From: Bactericera cockerelli
Taxonomy: Eukaryota > Arthropoda > Insecta > Hemiptera > Triozidae
Assembly (NCBI GenBank): GCA_024516035.1
Contig: CM044957.1
Coordinates: 45,297,547 to 45,361,546 of the forward strand
Direction: 5' to 3'
Length of the DNA: 64,000 nucleotides
This document shows positions 10,091 to 22,000 of this stretch, piece after piece. The translations under genes were made by a program, and so were the position numbers. The notes below the pieces were generated by a model. The model saw only the letters and a program-made list of their open reading frames with translations, ran no database searches and was not told the DNA's origin. Within the stretch, counting starts at the first letter, position 1; each line of letters begins with the position of its first letter.

Positions 10091-13000
10091 CTAGCTCATA
10101 TCCATCAGGTGAGGGTCTTGTAGGTTGGGCAGGCTGGAATCTTTTTGCATGGACTCGAAAATGGTCTGAAGCTCCGGACTGTTCTTGATCGTCACAACGA
10201 AATCACTGAGGGCCGGGTTCTTGTCTGTCAACAGAAAATCCATTTTTCGTTAGCAATAGTTATCATATTATTTGTGTTAATCACTTTCGTGATGTCACAA
10301 CTACTCTAACTCGCTTTACTAAATCTATGCTGAAACCGGGACTTCTTCAACCACCGACCTCCAGTTTACAAGTCCGCCGCCTTATCGATCAAGCTACTGA
10401 AGTCGGTTCGTTAGCAATAGAATATAATAATATCGTCTTATTCATACTGCCCGATTATGACAATTAAAGTCTCATTACTGCAACAGTAAGCCCAAAACAT
10501 ATTATTATGTGGTAGAAATCCCAAATGGGAGGAACTTGTCATGTCCCGGCTGGGTTTCGAACCCACGACATCTGGAATCTCTAGATTCACAGAGTGCTGC
10601 CTTTACCACTGAGCTACCGGGACAGATATAGTGTCAGTCTGGGTAGGGCCGGAAATGCCAGCCTCACATGTTTGGACAGTTGTGGCGTAACAGTTATGAC
10701 TACTGCGCGTAGTCCAGAGATACTGAGTCCGATTCCCGGTTGGAGCTGGCTTTGCACACTCTGTTCCCTCCGAACACGTTAGGCTGGTATTTCTGACCCT
10801 ACCTAGGCTGGGTGAGGTTAACGTGGGTAGTTGGTACGATTCTAAATGGGAGGATAACTTGTCATGTCCTGGCTGGGTTTTGAACCCGCGACATCTGGAT
10901 TCACAGCGTGCCGCCTTTATCACTGACCTACATATATAGCGATGATACATACAAGTGAAATGTAGGTGACTCACCTGCATCCTGAATAGTGAGCAGAGCC
11001 GCCACGGCTCGCAGTGCCGACCTCTTCAGTTCATCTTGCTTCTCGTACTCCTGCTTCACGGAGTTGGCTTTCACTTTCAGCGTGACAGTGTTGCGAAGAG
11101 GCTCCACAATTCTTTCCAGCCCTGCGAGAGACAAACAGCGGACATTTTGGGTTGGGTGGAAGAGATTGCCATAGGCAATAACCCCGCCCTTTAGTTAGAA
11201 CATATGTATATATTTTGTTTTTTTTTGTTTTGTTTTTTTTCCTTGTTTATATTATTGATATTGTCTATTTTTATTTTACCATTATTTGTCTGTATATATA
11301 TGTTCTTCCTACTAATAAAGAGTTTATAAATAAATAAATAAATAGACATTTACACATCAGACGCCAGACTACTTTTTCGATAGTGTAACATGGTACCGGA
11401 CTACCACTACTAAATTACTGCTCATGCTATCAGAAAACCAGTTAGACATACGTGTAGCCTGGTACCAGCGGAAAGAAATACATTGAAATGTGAGCCTTAT
11501 GGGTGTCACATGTACAGAAATACAAGAGTCTCCTGTGACACTAATAAGGGCCACATGTACCAGGCTACAAGGCACTGTGACCCTTATGTGAGTCACGTGG
11601 CGTCCAATGTGTTAATCAAATTTTATTATACATTTTGAAATGGAACAGAGCGAACAGTGTTAATATTTTTTTTTTTTTTTTTTTTACAATTTTAGACATA
11701 GTGTAATAAAATGCACTGTTTCTCTCAAAATGTAAGCAATCAGACGAACCCAACGAAAAGGGTTGGGTGGAAGAGATTGCCACAGGCAATAACCCCGCCC
11801 TTTAGGTAGGACATTATTGTTATTTTCTTTTCTTTTTTACTTATTTTATTTTTGTCATTTGTTTGTTCATTTTTCTTCTTTCTTTTCTTAATTTTATACT
11901 GTTGCCTGTTTGTCCTCCTAATAAAGCTTTAAAAAAAAAAAAAAAAAAACATCCGTTTCTCCAAAAAGAACTGAGTCGGAGACTTGGTTCTATTTGGAGA
12001 AACGGATGGTTCTACCTTCTGATTGGTTCTCATTCTGCGTCCTTTTGATTAATGGAATATTAAATGAGAACGCCAAATTTTGAATCTGCATTTTAAATTT
12101 ATTTTTGAAATGAGATGAGCTAAGAACCAATACAGCTGATTATAGAAATTTCATCTGTTGTTGATCTCTGAAATGACCTGGTTATATTTTCTTCATATTC
12201 AACCAACCAAATGCCCCAAACATGTAAATACAGCCGTATTTTTCTTTCTAACCAAAGTGGATGCAACTGGAGTAAAATAAACAAACTGGAAGCAATTCTT
12301 CTTTTGGAAGAGGAAAATTCTTCTTCCAGTTAGGTTAATCAAACTGGAAGAAGAAAATTCCCTCTTCCATCCCTTACGAATCCCTTAGAAACAATTATAA
12401 CCAAAGAATTAAGAATACAAATTATTGTCGGCACGGGGGATCGAACCCGGGATCTTCCCATGGCAAGCGAGTGCTTAACCACTGAGCTAATCGCGCGCTC
12501 TCATAGCTTATTTTACATCTAGGCGATGATGTTGATGGAAATAATGATTATTTTCTACAAAAAGAAATAGAAATGTAAAGGATAGTGTAATAATAATTAA
12601 ACAAAAACAAGGCTGCATCCCACGACACAAGGACCATACTTCATAGGTGTGGCCCTTAGTGTGGGATGACGACAGCCAAAAGAAACTAGCATAAGTTCAG
12701 TTAAAAATATTATGAATTATGTAAACTGTCATTGTTATATATATATGCCTTTGGCAATCTCTTCCACCCAACCCTTCGAGTAGTTATTGTTATTGGTCGA
12801 GCATTCCACGACACAAGGACCATACTTCATAGGTGTGGCCCTTAGTGTGGGATGACGACAGCCAAAAGAAACTAGCATAAGTTCAGTTAAAAATATTATG
12901 AATTATGTAAACTGTCATTGTTATATATATTTGAACCATTTACTTGTCATGTATTAAATAAATAAATTGGTCGAGCATTCCGAGGTCGGTCGCTTCACTT

Positions 13001-16000
13001 ACTTTTTTTAGAAAAATATTATTTGTCTGTATATATGTTCTTTGTTCTACTAATAAAGAGTTCTTTAAGTGCTATAGTATCGTGCTAAAAGTATCTTTTT
13101 TGTTTAGGGGGTTCTACTAATAAAGAAGAGTTTCCAAATAACTAAACTCACTCTGCAGCAGCGCGGCCGGCGTCATCTGAGCTAACCTCGCCAGCATGAG
13201 TAGGGGAGCATCTTGATGTCGTAGTGGTCACGCAGGCCGGACATTAACCTCACCCAGCCTGGGTAGAGCCGGAATTTGTCTGTATATATTATGTTCTACT
13301 AATAAAGAAGAGTTTCCAAATAACTAAAAACTTACTCTGCAGCAGCGCGGCCGGCGTCATCTGAGCGAGCCTCGCCAGCATGAGGTAGGTGAGCATCTTG
13401 ATGTCGTAGTGGTCACGCAGCCCCGCCTCCAGGTGGTTCAGGAACTCGAACATGTCCACCCGGTCCAGACACGTGTCCAGCAGCGTGTACATGCACTCGA
13501 AGGCGGCCTTGCGAATGTCCAGCCCATCGTCCACTGTGTGCTTGAACGGGCCCATCTCCACCTCACGGATGAGAGTTTTCTGGGAGACAGAGGGAGAGTT
13601 TTTGTACGTGTTTTAATAATAATATTAATCCATGCTTCACTGTATCAACACACGAAGAAAATCAACCTGCCTTATTTCATTGTAAGAAAGATACAGAAAA
13701 GCGTGTTACTTGAAACATGCCGTATTGTTAGAAAAGTTCTAAGCACTTAGAAAAGAAAGCCCCGCCTCATCTTATGCTCACTACAACCATCACGAAGCTA
13801 TGTTTGTCCTCTCTCTGCAGCTTATGAAGATGTTTCAGATCCCTCTAATTATTATTAACAAATCAATGTTTGCTATATTAGCCCATAGATAAATGTATGT
13901 ACCATTTAAATAAATGAGAAAATATAATTATAATAATAATAATAAAAAACATTGAATACCTGATCGAAACATCACAGAAGTCCGTCATTTTCTCCACAAC
14001 ATCTATTATCCGTAAATGATATCAATTAATTTATGTACATTTGGTTTTTTAAAACCTATGTATGTATGTATACCTCAAATAAATGAGTGAAATCTTTGAT
14101 AATAATACTCTTTAGTGGAAGGTAACCACCAGGCGAGGTTAATGCTAAAAAGATTTTCTACCATCTAACCTAATTAATTTAATGGGAATGGTTTTAATGG
14201 AAATAGAATAAGAAACAGATGGAACTTACTGTTGAAGATTACCTGGGAGGAGAATGTGTGAAAAGGGAATAAGAAACAGAAATATTTTTTTAGACCATTC
14301 TTTTTTTTGTAATTGCTTTGTTCAACGTGGCAGGACTCTCCCAAAGGAGCTCTTCCACCCAACCACCCAACTAATTATTTTTGGAATGGTTCCCCACCCG
14401 GCCACTTTTGCACATTGTGAACTGTGAACCTATTAGTATTATTAGGGTCCTGTTTTCACATCCTCTTAAGAGAGATGGGTTATCGATTTTAACAAGCTAA
14501 GCCTAATGTATATATTTATTTAAATAAATAAATATATACATAATATATGTCCTAACTAAAGGGAGGGGTTGTTGCCTTAGGCAATCTCTTCCACCCAACC
14601 CTAATTAGGTTGCTTGCAACTGTTTTGTAATACACTTTAAACAAATATACGAAATTCAATTTATTCAATTCAATTATTATTATGTACAATAGAAACACAC
14701 GCAATACCTTGACCGCAGTCTCGGCGTACAGCTGCGGCAGGACCGCGTCCAGCAGGTCTATCACCAGGGAGGGCTTGTTGTGCGCCGCAGAGTTGAAGGC
14801 TATCAGAGCCACACGCCGCACGTTCAGGTCGGAATCCTTCAGGGCAGACAGGAAGTCGCCGATGTTCTGTCGCAGGAGAGGGTCGATGCTCTGCGGCTGT
14901 GGGACAGAACGGGGTGGAAGAATAATGTGATATCACCAGTGCACTGGTAGTCAAGTGGTTAAAAAGTGTAAAAAAAAAAAAATTAAATCGATAAAAATAT
15001 ATCATGGTTCGAATTTTACATTTACAATTCCTACAAATTCACACGGCTTTCCAGTAGGGTTTTGTAAGCCATCCCCGTCTTTTTTTTTTCTTCAAAATGT
15101 TAAGACCAAATTTACCAGATAAAATTAATGAACTACCTGATCGGATATGGTAAACTTGACAGCTGTGAGCACGGTGGTCCTCATGAGAGCGGATTTAGAT
15201 TTGAGAGATTCCTGGAGTCGCGGGAGCAGGTTGACGGGGTCAATGAGGGTCAGCTTGCCTAGACACTCGGCCACAACGTTCCTGGTGCCTGGAGCAATAC
15301 AGGGGTTAAAACTGAAGATTAGATATGAAGGCAGTACGGTTTCATGTATGGCCCCGCACTTTTTATTTTTTATTTTTTTTAGATGGGGTTGACAAGAATC
15401 CACTCGGGCTGAAATAGAGGGAATAATACTGGGAGTGAATTTACGGTGGACAAAGAAACAAGGTTGACATGAACAATTGAATAATAATAAAACTCTTTAG
15501 TGGAAGGTAACCACCAGGTGAGGTTAGTGCTCAAAGCATTTTCTACCACCTAACCCTCATAGTCTTATTATTATGTAGTCACAAACTCAAATTAATGAGG
15601 AAAAATTCGTGCACTGGGTGGGATTCGAACCAACGGATCCCTACACTACCTGGATTACCAGACTAGCGCGTTATCCACTTGACTACCAGCTCCCAGTGCA
15701 CATTCTTCATTACACCAGAAACTTACTTTGGGTGTTTGTGTTGTATTGATTTTTCATATTTGTGTATTAATTACTTTTTACTACTTCTGATAATATTTTT
15801 TACCATTATTTTATTTTAACCTTTGTATTTATAGACATTTTTATTGTTGACATTGCAAATAGGGCTATACACTCCTGTACACCAGGTATTTATTATTATT
15901 ATATAAAAAAAGTTTCATTGTATTAGAATAAAAAAAAAAGTTAAAATGAATGAAGTTTTTAAATCAGTTTCAATTTTTGAAGATATTTGAACAATTTTGA

Positions 16001-19000
16001 GTGAGAAAATTGAAAATTTTGCAGCTGCTCAGTCGCCTGCTCAGCCGTAAAAAGGTTTAGGAATGCATAGAATACATAAACACGATGCATGGGACTTAAT
16101 AATCGTAATCGGGCAATATAAATAGGTCGATATTACTTCATGAAATAACAAAATGTAGGTATTTGTTATTTTTAAATTATTTTTAATATTTATTTTTTCT
16201 TCTTTCTTATATTAATATTTATTTTAAGCTCACCTAAAATTAATCATAGTCTTAATGCCAACCATTTGCATTGTAACAAAATTTGATTTTATTACAAATA
16301 AAATCTATCTATCTATGGTTTTGGGCCCACGCGACCTGGTGAAACCGGATAGTAAGTAAGTAAGTATCTGTCTAACTTACCCTCTTCTTGGCATTCACAG
16401 TGCAGGAACAGTTGCGCCCAAATGGCGGGAACAAACTGTTGCAGCTGAGCCACGCCACTGTTGCTGGTGCTCTGCCAGGATATGATCTCCTTGAGAGAGT
16501 GGAGCAGGAGATATTGACGCTTGGGCTGGTTTTCTATCTCCTTCAGGACGAACGGGACATACTGCTGAAGATTACCTGCGGAGGAGCATGTGAGAGAACA
16601 AGACTTAGGGGGGAAATTAAACGGGACATACTGTTGAAGATTACCTGGGGAGGAGCATGTGAGAGAACAAGACTTAGGGGGGAAATTAAACGGGACATAC
16701 TGTTGAAGATTACCTGGGGAGGAGCATGTGAGAGAACAAGACTTAGGGGGGAAATTAAACGGGACATACTGTTGAAGATTACCTGCGGAGGAGCATGTGA
16801 GAGAACAAGACTTAGGGGGGAAATTAAACGGGACATACTGCTGAAGGTTACCTGGGGAGGAGCATGTGAGAGAACAAGACTTAGGGGGGAAATTAAACGG
16901 GACATACTGTTGAAGATTACCTGCGGAGGAGCATGTGAGAGAACAAGACTTAGGGGGACATACTGCTGAAGATTACCTGCGGAGGAGCATGTGAGAGAAC
17001 AAGACTTAGGGGGGAAATTAAACGGGACATACTGCTGAAGATTACCTGCGGAGGAGCATGTGAGAGAACAAGACTTAGGGGGGAAATTAAACGGGACATA
17101 CTGCTGAAGGTTACCTGCGGAGGAGCATGTGAGAGAACAAGACTTAGGGGGGAAATTAAACGGGACATACTGCTGAAGATTACCTGCGGAGGAGCATGTG
17201 AGAGAGCAAGACTTAGGGGGGAAATTAAACGGGACATACTGCTGAAGGTTACCTGCGGAGGAGCATGTGAGAGAGCAAGACTTAGGGGGGAAATTAAACG
17301 GGACATACTGTTGAAGATTACCTGCGGAGGAGCATGTGAGAGAACAAGACTTAGGGGGGAAATTAAACGGGACATACTGCTGAAGATTACCTGCGGAGGA
17401 GCATGTGAGAGAACAAGACTTAGGGGGGAAATTAAACGGGACATACTGCTGAAGATTACCTGCGGAGGAGCATGTGAGAGAACAAGACATAGGGGGGAAT
17501 TAATAGACAAAATCCATTACCTGCGGAGGAGCATGTAAGAGAGCAAGACTTAGGGGGGAAATTAAACGGGACATACTGCTGAAGATTACCTGCGGAGGAG
17601 CATGTGAGAGAGCAAGACTTAGGGGGGAAATTAAACGGGACATACTGTTGAAGGTTACCTGGGGAGGAGCATGTAAGAGAGCAAGACTTAGGGGGGAAAT
17701 TAAACGGGACATACTGCTGAAGATTACCTGCGGAGGAGCATGTGAGAAAGCAAGACTTAGGGGGGAATTAATAGACAAAATCCATTACCTGCGGAGGAGC
17801 ATGTAAGAAAACAAGATTTAGGGGGGGAATTAATAGACAAAATCGAGTGCTTAAGAAGTTATCTTTCCTCATCTGAGACAGTATGCAACGTTTATTTCAT
17901 CTTAGAAGCCAAATAAAAATGGCTTAGGATGATACTGTTGAAGATTACCTGCGGAGGAGCATGTAAGAAAACAAGACTTAGGGGGAATTAATAGACAAAA
18001 TCGAGTACTTGACCCATAAACGCCTGAAATGTTGGAAAACGTTGATGCATTTAAAAAAATTAAATGTCAAAATTTGTGATAGAACAACTGATAGAACTAT
18101 CCAATAAAATTCAGAAGGTAGCAAATATTGTCAACAATGAGAACTATAATGTTTTAAAGTGGTAACATGTACCGTATTGAACTAACAGGTCAGAAACTTG
18201 CACTGCCTCCATCGTTGCCATATGGCAACGCTAGGCGTTAATGGGTTAAGTTATCTTTCCCCATCTCAGACAGTATGCAACATTTATTTCATCTTAGAAG
18301 CCAAATAAAAATGGCTTAGGATGGGTCCTCTGTAAAAAAAAAAAAAATGTGAAAAATAAAACAAATGATTTATTTATTTATTTATTTATACCGCCCTAAG
18401 AAACAAATGGAACTTACTGCTGAAGATTACCTGGGAGGAGAATGTGAGAAAAGGGAATAAGAAAGAATTATTTTTTTTAGACCATTCTTTTTTTTTGTAA
18501 TGGCTTTGTTCGTGGCAGGATTCTCCCAAGGGAGAATCTCCCAAGGGAGAATCCTGCCACGTTTTGGGTGGAAGGGAGCTCTTCCACCCAACCACCGGTA
18601 TTGACAGGTTCCGTATCAGACGAAAACCCCCAGACGAAAAAGAGAGAATTTTCTCAAGACCTAGCTCGTACACTATGAAACTATCACACTTATTTAATAT
18701 ATAATAATAATATCGCCTTATTTATAACGCCCGATTAGGACTATTAAGTCCCATTATTCCAGCAGTAAGCCCAAGACATATTATTATGTGGTAAAAATCC
18801 CAAATGGGAGGATAACTTGTCATGTCCCGGCTGGGTTTCGAACCCGCGACCTCTGGAATCTCTGGATTCACAGAGTGCCGCCTTTACCACTGAGCTACCG
18901 GGACAGATACTGGAGAGCTACTCTATAAATCCCATTTTAGTCTGGTTTATGTGGCAGCACCCCCAAAACATTTTGCCACCGGCCGCGCCTGGTGTTGTAA

Positions 19001-22000
19001 CATACCAACTGCGATGCTGCCAAGAGTATAACTCGCTGCAGATTTGACTTCCTCGGATGTGGGAGTGAAGGCGTTGAGTATCACTTGCTTCAGATCCGCC
19101 ACACTGGTCAAGTCGGTGTGTCTGCCGATCTCACCTGAGAAATTCAGTGGAAAATATAAATTAATAAATAATCCGAAAAATTACGACTCTGCTGGAATGT
19201 GAATCCAGGTCAATAATACGTACATAGGCCAAGCCTACAGCCTGTATTTTTTTTTTTTTTTTTTTTGAAGATTTTTGTCTGACTGGCTGATTTAAAGACT
19301 AAAGATGTCTGGCTGGGTGACTATAAACAGAGAGTAGACCAGCAGTCTGTTATCTACCACCTGATTTTATCAATGTAATTTTTATATCTTTTAACTCTCT
19401 CTTGATATATCATGTACCTTGTACCTAGCACACATACAAAAATGTATATTAAATGCTATAATATAAATTAAAAAAGGTTACTATAAACAGGGAGTAGACC
19501 AGCATTGGCTTGGTTCTGAGGGCCCTTGTTAATTATTAGCCTCCTTGTAAAGACAGTGGTAGAAGTGCTGAGTCATTCCTCCACTGTCTTGCTACCATTG
19601 TTCACGATGACGCCTCCTGATAATGATCATTTAAAGACTTGTGTTTGATAGCCTTTTTTATTTATGTCACAACTACTCAAACTCGCTTTACTAAATTTAC
19701 GCTGTAACCGGGACTTGAACCACCGACCTCCAGGTTACAAGTCCGCTGCCTTATCGATCAAGCTACTCTTACTTACCAATAACAAGCAGAGCAAACACCT
19801 GATGAGCGTCATCCCTGTTCACCTTCAACTCCTTCAGGAACTTCTCCACAACGGGCAGGGCCTCCTTCTGCTGGGTGATGGCCAGCACTGCCACGCACTT
19901 GGCAAGGGACAGGAACGCTTGCTTGTGTAGAACCGCCCCTGGTAGAAGGAATGGCATGAAAATGTTGTAGAGATTTGAATAAACATTCTTCTTAAGTGGA
20001 AAAAAAATAAATAAAGTCACGAGGCTAGGGTAGGCCCCGACATCCAAAGTACAGAGCCGAAAAAATCCGAGCCTGCTGGGATTCGAACCCGGGTCACCTG
20101 GAGTGCAAGCCGAGCATGCTACCGCTAGACCAAGGTGACTACTAAGAAGTCACCGTGGCAGAGTGAGTTTGCGCGCTAGGCATTGCACGCATGGTGACCT
20201 GGGTTCGATCCCCAGCGAAGCAGGAAATTTTCTGCTCTGTTCGGGGTCCACTACCTCGTGAGGAAAAATGAGTAGCTGCTTTGATGTAAAGCAGCGACCA
20301 GTGGCGGAATTATAGGCAAAAAACATGATATTGTCTATAAAAGTGGTAAAAGTTTAAAATTCTGACATAGTAACACAAAGAAAAACCATTATTATTATTA
20401 TTATTATTATATACAAAGTTTCTTTCAAATTGTCTCTCTTATCTACTCTCTGACAGCCTGTAATACTTATATTTCAGGAACCCAATGAAAATTACTATCA
20501 TATGTACATAGTTAGCAATGAATGATAATGGTTCCTGATAGTGTCACTCCTCGCCCATCAGAGGAGAGGCATTCTAAGAGGTGGACAAGTTACAACACAG
20601 ACCACAATAGTCTACCTACAGTAGCTCCTGTTTCATGGATGAAAAAAAAAAAAACAACAGTGAAACAACACTCATTTTGAAGAAAAAAAATTGAGAAGCC
20701 CAGCATTTTGAAGAAAAAAAAATGGAGTAGGTCAGACCATCTGATGAATCTGTTCAAGAACTAGGCTCACCTGTCTACCTACAGTGGCTCCAAGGCTGTG
20801 AAACACTTAAAAAATCATCGAGTAAGTTTTTACTTTCCTTATCCTATAATAAGGAAAGTAATGGAATTATTGGTGGTCAAGTGCACTGGTAGTCAAGTGG
20901 TTGACGCGCTGGTCTTGTAAACCAGGTAGCGTAGGGATCCGTTGGTTCGAATCCCACCCAGTGCATGAATTTTTCCCCATTTAATTTGAGTTTGTGACCA
21001 CATAAAAATAAGACTCTGAGGGTTAGGTGGTAGAAAATGCTTTAAGCATTAACCTCGCCTGGTGGATAAGAGTATTATTATCACATATTATTATAATCAT
21101 TTTCTGATCATTCTGTTTTTTTTATTGTTCTCTTGAAGAACTAATGAGGTCACCTGTGAGCACAGGAGCTATGATCATGTTGAGAAGCTGCTGGAAGCCC
21201 AGTCGCGGGAGATCTGCCTGCACCAGAGCCTTGAAGAACTCCAGCAAGGAGTTCAGGGCGGCTCCCTGCAGTAGGGGAGACTTGGCAATGTGTAACACCT
21301 GGAGAAAGTTTACAATTATTATTATTATTTTACATTTTATTAGATATAAATGGACATTATGTACAATGTAAATAATTATTATTTAAACAATGAAAAAAAT
21401 GGAAACAATATACACACTAAAAGGAAAAAGAATAGATATTTAACAATATTCATTACTGGCTAGATTTACTGCACTTTCCTGATATATAATTTCCTACTGC
21501 ACTTTCCTGATATATAATTTCCCACTGCACTTTCCTGATATATAATAACCTACTGCACTGTCCTGACATATAATTTCCTACTGCACTTTTCTGATTTGGA
21601 TATTTCCTCATTCATATGCTTTCTGAATGATAATAAGACTCAAGAAAACGCCCTCTTTAGGATACACCTTGTATCCAAAAGTCTGCCATTGAAATAACAA
21701 ATGTGATTTGCTTAAAAAATCCGACCATATGAGTGACTTTAAGCACTATTTTTTTAAGTGAGAGGGACAGTAAAACGTTGTATAAGATACTAGAAGAGCA
21801 AGACAAGGTAATGTATATATTTTTAAGTTATCATATTTGTGTTAATCACTTTCGGATCACAACTATTCAAACTCGCTATACTAAATCTACGCTGAAACCG
21901 GGACTTGAACCACCGACCTCCAGGTTACAAGTCCTCCGCCTTATCGATCAAGCTACTGAGGTATGTGACAAGGTAATGTATATTACCTGTGGTAGAATGC

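Noticed and set aside
13289..13561. CRISPR-like reading of the regular arrays (16553-17833, 2200-2420, 21466-21592)
   Set aside because: Units are contiguous with no unique spacers, and the host is a eukaryote.
16388..17510. Long open frames (up to 315 codons) over the minisatellite on both strands
   Set aside because: They are open only because the unit is 69 bp with no stop; apart from the exon 13 part they are intron sequence. Reported as a repeat instead of genes.
18160..18249. A third TTAA element ending GTTAATGGGTTAA with GTTGCCATATGGCAAC inside
   Set aside because: One end looks like a piggyBac-type MITE terminus but no matching left end was found.
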